NCBI RefSeq assembly: GCF_029909975.1
Contig: NZ_CP094516.1
Span: 4,092,001-4,156,000, forward strand
Source: Bradyrhizobium sp. ISRA430
GTDB lineage: Bacteria > Pseudomonadota > Alphaproteobacteria > Rhizobiales > Xanthobacteraceae
DNA length: 64,000 bases
Reading direction: 5' to 3'
Shown: positions 57,986 to 64,000 of the stretch, one piece after another
Layout: every line of letters starts with the position of its first letter
Numbering within the stretch: position 1 is the first letter of the stretch
Made by a program: the position numbers and the translations under genes
Notes under the pieces: model-generated
What the model was told of the DNA's origin: nothing
Seen by the model: the letters and a program-made list of their open reading frames with translations, nothing else
Databases searched by the model: none

Positions 57986-58902
57986 CGAAGCGTCCGGTTG
58001 AAGCACTTTATCGCGCGTTGGGCCGCGTCTTCCTGATGCACCGCCGCCGGCTTCTTGCCTTGGATCGGCATCAACATCTCTTTCTGGCCCGCCGCCGCCT
58101 TGCGCGGCTTCTTGGCGGGCTTTGCTGCTTTCGCCGGCACAGCCTCCCGACCGACGCTCTGCCGCAGCGCCTCCATCAGATCGACCACGTTCTCGCCCTT
58201 TGGTCGCTCCTTCGGCCGAATGGTCTTGCCGGCCCGTTTCTGATTGATCAGGTCGATCAGCGCGGCCTCATAGTGGTCTTCGAATTTATCGGGGTCGAAC
58301 GCGCCCGCCTTCTGGTTCACGATATGCTTGGCGAGATCGAGCATGTCCTTGGTGACCTTCACGTCCTGGATCTCATGGAAATACTCCTGCTCGCTGCGAA
58401 CCTCATACGGATAGCGCAGCAGAGTGCCGACCAGGCCTTTGTCCATCGGCTCGAGCGCAATGATATGCTCGCGGTTGGTCAGCACCACCCGGCCGATCGC
58501 GACCTTGTCCATCTCGCGGATTACGGCAAAGGCGTCGTGGCCGACTTTGCCATCAGGGCGCAGGTGGTAGGGCCGGATCAGATAACGAGGGTCGATGTCG
58601 GACTTGTCGACGGATTCGTCGATCTCGATGGTGCGCGTTGATTCCAACGCGATCTCCTCGAGTTCCTCCTTAGTGACCTCGATGAACTGCCCTTCGAGTT
58701 CGTATCCTTTCACGATGTCCTCGTTGGTGACCTCGTCACCGGTATCGGCGTCGACCTTCACGTACTTGATCCGGTGACCGGTCGCGCGATTGAGCTGGTT
58801 GAACGAGATCTTTTCGGATTCCGATGTCGCTGGGTAGAGAGCCACTGGACAGGTGACGAGCGACAGACGCAAGAAGCCTTTCCAGTTGGCTCTCGGGGCC
58901 AT
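57982..58902 (-). CDS. ku: Ku protein (non-homologous end joining)
   Basis: 306 residues, intact. The bacterial Ku core spans about 5-255 (WKGFLRLSLVTCPVALYPAT, IRPYHLRPDGKVGHDAFAVI, EYFHEIQDVKVTKDMLDLAK), then a Lys/Ala-rich C-terminal tail (AKAAKPAKKPRKAAAGQK) that in other Ku proteins aids DNA binding and LigD recruitment. Ku bridges double-strand ends. No ligD gene is present nearby; rhizobia often have several ku copies, and this is probably an accessory one. Position amid broken repair genes (SRAP, DinB) is notable. Confidence 0.95.
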   Translation of the reverse strand: MAPRANWKGFLRLSLVTCPVALYPATSESEKISFNQLNRATGHRIKYVKVDADTGDEVTNEDIVKGYELEGQFIEVTKEELEEIALESTRTIEIDESVDKSDIDPRYLIRPYHLRPDGKVGHDAFAVIREMDKVAIGRVVLTNREHIIALEPMDKGLVGTLLRYPYEVRSEQEYFHEIQDVKVTKDMLDLAKHIVNQKAGAFDPDKFEDHYEAALIDLINQKRAGKTIRPKERPKGENVVDLMEALRQSVGREAVPAKAAKPAKKPRKAAAGQKEMLMPIQGKKPAAVHQEDAAQRAIKCFNRTLR

Positions 58903-59123
58903 GGTACGCAGAACTCCAGCTCGCGGCGGCTCGGATTCAAGAACGAACGGCAGGTCATCGTTCCGACAGCATGGACGCGGCCAAAAGAGGATACTTTTTC
59001 ACGCCGGCTATCGACTCTTTTGTTCTTATTATGTTCGACCGCGACATGGCGGCTGCTGGCGGAATACTGGCAGGCGCTTCTGGACGACCTCGCGCAGAGA
59101 GCAGGTCGGGCCCCTCCGTAGGG

Positions 59124-59393
59124 GTGCTGCGGCTGAGCCAAATTCCTCAACATATTCTGAGGGTGGGGTGCCGGCGCTGCGCCAGGATCCTGCAGATTCA
59201 GAAGGTCGATGCCGTCCGCCTCTATGGTCGAGAGGCGCTCTGGAAGGATGTCAGACGACTTTTGGACAATACCTGCGCGCAGCGGACCGGGCGCCACGAG
59301 GAAGACGGCTGCTGGCCTGCGTTTCAAGTGGTCGCCGGCGCGGCCGGAACTGGATGCTGTCATGGCAGCGAAGCATCACCCGATGCCTCTTAG
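59124..59393 (+). CDS. Small conserved hypothetical protein, C terminus probably frameshifted
   Basis: From GTG 59124: VLRLSQIPQHILRVGCRRCA, LQIQKVDAVRLYGREALWKD, NTCAQRTGRHEEDGCWPAF. This matches a small rhizobial protein with a C-x2-C pair that normally ends soon after CWP-F. Here the frame runs on for 22 unrelated residues, and one residue pair is missing in WKDV-RRLLDN. It may still be translated. Confidence 0.5.
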   Translation: MLRLSQIPQHILRVGCRRCARILQIQKVDAVRLYGREALWKDVRRLLDNTCAQRTGRHEEDGCWPAFQVVAGAAGTGCCHGSEASPDAS

Positions 59394-59655
59394 CGGCAGC
59401 GACCGCAAGGCGCTCACCAAGGAATTGGAGAGGGCGCGCACGATGACGACGATTCTCGCGGGCCGGGCCGCCGAAGCCGCACCAAAGGCGCGAGGCTCTC
59501 ATCCGTCAGGCCGACAAGCTGCTCTGCGAATCGTTGAATGAGAGGATGTGGACCGACCAGGGCCGATCGACCCCATCGCCGACCGTCGATCGGGCCATCA
59601 ACGTCGGTTACGGGGCCACATCCGATCTGACCATGGTCTCACCTTCGCTTTCGTA
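59362..59655 (+). pseudogene. Conserved hypothetical gene fragment, frameshifted
   Basis: ATG 59362 begins MAAKHHPMPLSGSDRKALTK, ELERARTMTTILAGRAAEAA. After about 59488 the sense continues in another frame as EALIRQADKLLCESLNERMW, TDQGRSTPSPTVDRAINVGY, which is the continuation expected for a family of small rhizobial proteins. The zinc-ribbon end of that family is not recognisable in 59655-59840. Confidence 0.5.
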
Positions 59656-59843
59656 GATCCGGCGGCTCCACCGCGCAAAAACGCGATCTTCGCGTTGGCG
59701 CTTCACAACCGGGGCAAAAGAAATGCCGCGTCCAAGGAACACGGCCAATTTCAGGGAGGAAAGGACCTGGAGCTTGAGTGCACCGTCGCCCAGGCCGACG
59801 TCGCGTCCGGGCGGAACGCGATTGCTCGCCGATCATAACGCGA

Positions 59844-60450
59844 TCACCACCTCAACGCGGCGGTACACACGGGATGGTTCGAGAGCGCCGTCGTCTGGGC
59901 ATCGAGCAAGCTTAATATGAGCGAGCACCCGGCCATGTCGAGCGAGGTGACGTAGCTGCCGACCAGCGAGCGGGCGATGCGCAAGCCGCGTTTCTCGAGC
60001 GCCCTGCGCGCCGCGTTGTACATCAGACAAAGCTCGATCGCGGGCATGCCGCCAAATCCGTTGACGAGAAGAAGGCATCAGTGCCTTCGCGCGGGTCGAG
60101 ATCCTCCGTGATCGCGGTCGTCATCTCGAAGACGATCGCATCGGCTCGCTCCAGGTTGACGACGCCCGGGCTCCCCGCGAATGCCCACTCCGATCTCCAT
60201 CTCGTCCTCGGCGAGCGAAAAGGTCGGCGTGCCCGTAGCCGGCACCGTGCAACTCGTCGGCCCTATTCCCATCAAGCGTGTCCGCGCATTGACGCGCTCG
60301 CCAGAGCGTAACGCAGGTCTTGAGGTCGGCGTCCTTCTCGGCGGCGGCGCCGACGATCTTCTCGACGGTGCGCTCGGCGCGACACCGTTTCGGGACGCCT
60401 CAGGCCGGCCTCTGCGGACGAGCGAGCGCAAAGACGCCGCCCGCCGGTTT
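59844..60450 (-). pseudogene. dhaK: Dihydroxyacetone kinase subunit DhaK, C-terminal fragment with frameshifts
   Basis: Minus-strand segments in order: [58 protein letters not shown], then NLERADAIVFEMTTAITEDL, then AIELCLMYNAARRALEKRGL, ARSLVGSYVTSLDMAGCSLI, DAQTTALSNHPVCTAALRW and a stop. These are the second half of DhaK. The first half with the substrate-binding His is absent, and at least three frame changes occur. No DhaL or DhaM gene is adjacent. Confidence 0.72.
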
Positions 60451-60475
60451 TTGCTCAATGGGAAAGGTCGGCATC

Positions 60476-60766
60476 TCAGTCGCAGCGCCGCTCTTTCCGC
60501 ATTACCATGCGGCCGTTATCGCCCTCCACTCGCGTCGTTACTGTGCGACAGCGCTCGCGGGGACCAACAGTAACGCCACCTGGACTGACGCCGACCGTGG
60601 TGTCGCGGTCGTAGCGGTAGCGATCACTTGAGTGGTCCCGGTCACGTCCGACCTGAACGTCGACGCCCTGTGCCATCTGAAGGCCCTGGGCCGCGCTGGC
60701 CGGAACGGCGAGCGGGGCCGATAGAGCGGCAGCGGTTATCATGGCTGCTAACGCAATCTTGAACAT
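60476..60766 (-). CDS. Small exported protein, 96 aa
   Basis: GGAAG lies before ATG 60766. A signal peptide ([20 protein letters not shown], cleavage after ASAA near 26) is followed by a charged Asp/Arg/Tyr-rich mature part ([20 protein letters not shown]) and a C-terminal [20 protein letters not shown]. This is a common periplasmic family in Bradyrhizobium without known function. Confidence 0.78.
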   Translation of the reverse strand: MFKIALAAMITAAALSAPLAVPASAAQGLQMAQGVDVQVGRDRDHSSDRYRYDRDTTVGVSPGGVTVGPRERCRTVTTRVEGDNGRMVMRKERRCD

Positions 60767-61426
60767 GGAGCACTTCCCTGATTGTAAGCCTGTGCAACGT
60801 CTGCGACGAGCCGGCTCCGATTGCCGCCGCGGGCAATGACGGGTATGGCGGCGTGGGCGCGGCTCGTGCAGGGGTCAACAGTGGCGGGCGCGCGACGTTC
60901 CTGTTCTAAGCGCTACCTTGAACCGGAAGAGCTTTCAGCGGCGATTTCAGCCCCCAGCGCGCCGTATTGGCGCGCGGTGCGGCGCGGTCACAAAGCGCGA
61001 AAACATGCAGACCGGCTCGCTTACGAAGCCTGGAACTCTGGAACTGTTCCTCGCTTTCGCCGAAGCCGCGGGACTTTCGGCAGCCAGCGCACCGAGGGGA
61101 TAGGCACGCTCACCGCGTTCGCCTGACGCCATGTTCCGCCCGAAGCCGCGGCGTTCTGAACCTTTCCTCTTGATCGAGGTGGTCCGAATAATCGGCGCGC
61201 CCGTTCGGAAAGCGAACCCGGCGGATGTGTCAAGACCCTCGCATCTTGGCGGACAAAGCCCGACTTCCATCCTACCCCCGCGCGGCCCCCTGCGCGACGC
61301 CGATGGACCGTAACAGGAGCCGAAACCGAGATAAGCTGATGCGCTGGGGCATGCCAATGCCGCCACGCACAGGAGGCCCGCTAGTCACCATATCTCTCGA
61401 AATATCTTATCGCCGTTCTGGGTCCA
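60767..61426. other. 660 bp without a supported gene
   Basis: Only Arg/Ala/Ser-rich frames on both strands, none with ribosome site or recognised motif. The promoter of the small exported protein gene should lie near 60770-60830. Confidence 0.45.
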
Positions 61427-61657
61427 TCAGGCGCCGCCAATCGCTCGGGTGATCGTGCCGCTGCCACCGCAGTTCGGACAGGGCGAGCCGTCGATACGGC
61501 CTTCGCCGTGACACTCCGGGCACACGTCTTCGCCAGTACCTGGAGTTCCGGGGAGCGCCTCATCTCCGGGATTGAGCATATTCGGATTGCTCGCTTGCAT
61601 CTGGGTCTGTGAGCTTGATCCGGCATTTCGAGTATTAGGACCCTTGTTCTTCATCAT
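61427..61657 (-). CDS. Small protein with DnaJ-type zinc-binding repeat, 76 aa
   Basis: GGAGG lies 6 nt before ATG 61657. After a Ser/Gln/Asn-rich disordered half comes CPECHGEGRIDGSPCPNCGG, two CxxCxG units that can hold one zinc as in the DnaJ zinc finger. The end GTITRAIGGA is short. No J domain is present. It may be a free zinc-ribbon adaptor; function unknown. Confidence 0.75.
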   Translation of the reverse strand: MMKNKGPNTRNAGSSSQTQMQASNPNMLNPGDEALPGTPGTGEDVCPECHGEGRIDGSPCPNCGGSGTITRAIGGA

Positions 61658-61888
61658 GCTCGCCTCCTTGCCTTTAATCGAGAACACGCCTTGGCGAGAG
61701 AAGTTGCTCGAGCGGCGGGGTGCTACTATGGCGGACTGCTGGCGAGTGCAGGACATACCGTGCCGGTCGGCAGAAGCACTGGATCAAGATGAACAACTGG
61801 AGCCATCCCAGGATCAGGCGCGAATTGTGATCCTGCTAAATCACGCGTTCGTTTAGGAGCCAGCCCGTCTTGAGCGGATTGTTGCGTC

Positions 61889-61990
61889 ATGAAACGCAAG
61901 TCAAAAGAGATCAGCGCCGGTACATTCCTGCTCTTTGCAGTCGCGCTGCTCGTTTTCACTCTGAGATCTACGAGAGCGCAGGGGCGATAG
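61889..61990 (+). CDS. Very small membrane peptide, 33 aa
   Basis: ATG 61889 reads MKRKSKEISAGTFLLFAVAL, LVFTLRSTRAQGR. A basic head precedes one hydrophobic segment of about 14-16 residues. A second tiny membrane ORF starts 3 nt after its stop. No good ribosome site is seen, so evidence is its shape and the tandem arrangement. Confidence 0.45.
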   Translation: MKRKSKEISAGTFLLFAVALLVFTLRSTRAQGR

Positions 61991-61993
61991 ATC

Positions 61994-62104
61994 ATGATCG
62001 AGATAATTCTGATCATGGCGGCGATTGGCATCCTGCTGGTCAGCTCAATCGTCACTGGCTTCGAGGCCAAGGCCGCGCTGGAGCGTCGCCGCCTCAAAGG
62101 ATGA
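61994..62104 (+). CDS. Very small membrane peptide, 36 aa
   Basis: ATG 61994, 3 nt after the stop of the 33-aa ORF. The product MIEIILIMAAIGILLVSSIV, TGFEAKAALERRRLKG has one membrane helix and a basic amphipathic tail, the layout of small subunits such as CydX or KdpF, but without their motifs. Function unknown. Confidence 0.5.
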   Translation: MIEIILIMAAIGILLVSSIVTGFEAKAALERRRLKG

Positions 62105-62214
62105 TGCCCGCCACTGTCGACCACACTGCCGGTTGATTTTATCTGGACGAGCGTCATAGGCAATCAGCAAGCCGTCCTCCAATCCAGCGGCCATCCCCGA
62201 TCTGGGCTCGCACC

Positions 62215-62574
62215 TCAATTTCGCTGCGCAATCCAGTAGCCTGAACAACGCGCGTTTCCTGAATGGCCACTCCACGTCCCGCGGCCAGAATTGCTCGAGA
62301 GCCTGCCTGAGCCGGAGGCGAATTTGTCCTGAACTGTCACCGACGCCCGAACTGCGCCGGAACGTGCTACGTAGCCTCTGAACCTGACCAAATTCGGATG
62401 GGTAACTATTCCGTCGGTGATGTCGACGGTGAAATTATAGGTCGCATCGCAAGCGCCTCTTTGCGTCACGAAAATGAGGCTCCAGGAACCGTCGAATGCA
62501 GAGCGGGCTTGCGCGACGGAGAGGAGCGCCACCAGGCAGCCCACGGCCGCCACACAAGTGAAAAGCTTTTTCAT
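62215..62574 (-). CDS. Small exported protein, 119 aa
   Basis: AGGAG before ATG 62574. Signal peptide MKKLFTCVAAVGCLVALLSV, cleavage after AQA near 23. The mature part (FDGSWSLIFVTQRGACDATY, GYVARSGAVRASVTVQDKFA, SGRGTWSGHSGNARCSGYWI) is beta-rich with two Cys that could form a disulfide. It is a frequent Bradyrhizobium periplasmic family with a lipocalin-like pattern. Function unknown. Confidence 0.8.
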   Translation of the reverse strand: MKKLFTCVAAVGCLVALLSVAQARSAFDGSWSLIFVTQRGACDATYNFTVDITDGIVTHPNLVRFRGYVARSGAVRASVTVQDKFASGSGRLSSNSGRGTWSGHSGNARCSGYWIAQRN

Positions 62575-62790
62575 TGTTTGCTCCTAATTCCGGTGGGATG
62601 TCCGCCGCGGGGCCATGAGCAGACCAATGCATCCCACGGCGCTCACCGAGCAATCTGGCAGCGGTGTAGAAGATCAAATAGATGTTCGTGATGACTTTTG
62701 CACACCCGCAGACGCAGTGGTTCAGCGCGGCTCGGAGCTACCACAGATCGACAATTTGCGAGGTGATCATGTTGCCGCTTTGATAGAGGT

Positions 62791-63050
62791 ATGCCTCGCC
62801 CTGTACGACGTCATACGCCCACCCACGCCAACGGCCGCCCCGTCAAGATCACCTTCGGCGAGATGCGCATGGACGTGCGTGGCATCCTCGTCTATTGCGC
62901 CGACTATCGGTGCCGCCATAGCGTTGCGCTGAGGGCTGATCGATAGTCAGACGACGTGCTGCGGCTATCGGATCTTGAGTCGCGGTTCTTGTCAGGCTTG
63001 CGGTAGAGGAGGCGCCGAATCCGGCCGGACTTCGATTGGAATACGCCGAC
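62791..63050 (+). pseudogene. Conserved hypothetical zinc-ribbon gene, broken
   Basis: ATG 62791 leads to VKITFGEMRMDVRGILVYCA, DYRCRHSVALRADR and a TAG at 62944. The sense continues after it as DDVLRLSDLESRFL and, in another frame, QACGRGGAE, then RPDFDW. Together this is a common rhizobial protein of about 85 aa with a C-terminal C-x2-C ribbon. A missing Trp codon and two frame changes break it. Confidence 0.6.
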
Positions 63051-63060
63051 AGTGCCAGCT

Positions 63061-63304
63061 ATGGGTTACCTGAAACTCACGACCGAACATCCGTTCGCTG
63101 ACCGGAAGCGGCAGCCCGCAGGTTGATCGAGTTGGCTGCGGTATCGAGCCCGGCTCAAGACGGTCGCATCCACATCAAGAAAATCAATGCTTCTTTTTTC
63201 TACACGGTCAAGGCAAGTGGTGAGGAGTTCAGCGCCGGCACTGGCTCGAGATGCACGAGAGCGGCACATTCGTGCGGCTGACCAAAGCTGGCGCACACGA
63301 ATAG
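63061..63304 (+). pseudogene. Conserved hypothetical gene, frameshifted
   Basis: ATG 63061 begins MGYLKLTTEHPFADRKRQPA and stops. Restoring one C in the ACCGG at about 63099 lets it continue as PEAAARRLIELAAVSSPAQD, GRIHIKKINASFFYTVKASG, EEFSAG. A second shift then gives WLEMHESGTFVRLTKAGAHE before the stop at 63304. The intact form is a small winged-helix-like rhizobial protein. Confidence 0.58.
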
Positions 63305-63644
63305 AAACGGCCCCAGCATAACCCTAAATGCCGGGGCCGTTGGAGGTTTGCTTGGCGGTAATGGGGGCGCCAAGCACCGCGAGACTAGGAAAACACTGCG
63401 ATTCGTTCTGTTCGCTTTCGAACGAAGGAGGAACACAGTTCGTCAACGTCAGCGCGGGCGACATCGATTCGTAAAATGTGCCCCAATTTCCTATCTTCGG
63501 CTCATGCGTATGGCGTACGAGCTCGGTCTGGGGCCGGCGGGGCCTGCGGTACCATGCCGGCTGGAGCAACTCGGGCGATAACCGGCAGCTTCTAGAGGAT
63601 CGTTCGGGCGATTACCGAGTTTTCCCGGTACACCAAGGGTCTTG
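63305..63644. other. 340 bp without a supported gene
   Basis: No frame with a start, ribosome site or known motif was found. The AT content is slightly higher than around it. Confidence 0.4.
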
Positions 63645-63695
63645 GCCCCAGCTCATCATCCCTGATGACCTCAGAGAGCTGGGGTCCTTTTTGTT
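63645..63695 (+). terminator. Strong intrinsic terminator
   Basis: GGCCCCAGCTC (63645-63655) pairs with GAGCTGGGGTCC (63675-63686), followed by TTTTTGTT. No intact gene precedes it closely on the plus strand, so it may end a transcript of the decayed region or an unrecognised small RNA. Confidence 0.7.
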
Positions 63696-63860
63696 AGATC
63701 GCTGGAGGCAGATTAGGGCAGTCCGCTGACGGTCAGGGATTGCGCGCCGTGGGACGCGGCGGTGCTCTTCTCGAAAATTGAGGGCACCGTTGATTCACAT
63801 ATGTGCTCGCCGGAACCGATGGGCGACCGGAGGAATAGCTATTTGAATTAGGAGAGGCCG

Positions 63861-63965
63861 ATGGTTCAAATCGCGTTCTTGGCCGCTGCAGCCCTAATGA
63901 CGGCGGCTTGGCTCTATGCTCTGACCAAAGCAATGATTGTCCTGGGCGGTTGGCTGCTATCCTAA
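63861..63965 (+). CDS. Very small membrane peptide, 34 aa
   Basis: TAGGAGAGG lies 3-12 nt before ATG 63861, a good ribosome site. The product MVQIAFLAAAALMTAAWLYA, LTKAMIVLGGWLLS is almost entirely hydrophobic with one Lys in the middle, suggesting one long or two short helices. Function unknown. Confidence 0.55.
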   Translation: MVQIAFLAAAALMTAAWLYALTKAMIVLGGWLLS

Positions 63966-64000
63966 CAAGAGCGGCCACTCCGCCACTTTGGAGGCAATCT

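Overview
The window looks like the chromosome of a Bradyrhizobium-type alphaproteobacterium. It is GC-rich with strong third-position GC and GTG/TTG starts, and many products match rhizobial families (AcoR-like sigma-54 activator, sCache chemoreceptor, PoxB, DgoA/DgoK, Ku, conserved small secreted proteins). Organism and families are judged from reading the sequence; no database search was run.

Bases 1 to about 34,450 are compact, mostly intact metabolic and regulatory chromosome. In order: partial lemA; an orphan form II CoxL-like molybdenum hydroxylase; an HtrA protease; a DapA-like aldolase; a Tat-exported VOC protein; an HtrA-fold protein that has lost its catalytic His and Ser, overlapping a LuxR-type HTH gene; an OmpR/histidine kinase pair; a glycine-rich exported protein; Tex; a cyanuric acid hydrolase/barbiturase-family enzyme followed by an amidase; a double hotdog thioesterase; PoxB; DgoK-DgoA; a bacterial luciferase-like monooxygenase with a flavin reductase; an AcoR-like activator beside a fused biotin-dependent acyl-CoA carboxylase and an acyl-CoA synthetase; a chemoreceptor; and a TetR gene divergent from a frameshifted tautomerase.

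At about 34,474 the 3' half of a tRNA-Glu(CUC)-like gene, lacking its T loop, lies beside a tyrosine recombinase. This is read as the end of a genomic island that fills the rest of the window. The first part (34.7-40.3 kb) holds the recombinase, an excisionase-like HTH gene, IS256 and IS66 remnants and a PAS histidine kinase whose 3' end runs into the IS66 remnant. The central part (40.3-50.7 kb) is intact and unusual. It has a three-gene operon built on tandem winged-helix-like repeats, a second tyrosine recombinase, and a seven-gene operon (49,611 down to 44,760) encoding an HNH protein, unknown proteins, a soluble AAA+ ATPase fused to an FtsH-type M41 peptidase, two tiny coupled proteins and an excisionase-like protein. 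Most junctions are ATGA overlaps. A palindrome centred on CATATGAT sits just upstream of that operon and, in imperfect form, upstream of a nearby XRE regulator. This cluster is the best candidate for an undescribed system.

The last part (51-64 kb) is a gene graveyard. SDR, NDUFA9-like, SRAP/YedK, DinB, DhaK and several Bradyrhizobium-type small genes are broken by single-base indels, stops and deletions. They lie between intact genes for Ku, a YfcE-like phosphodiesterase, XRE regulators, small exported proteins and very small membrane peptides.
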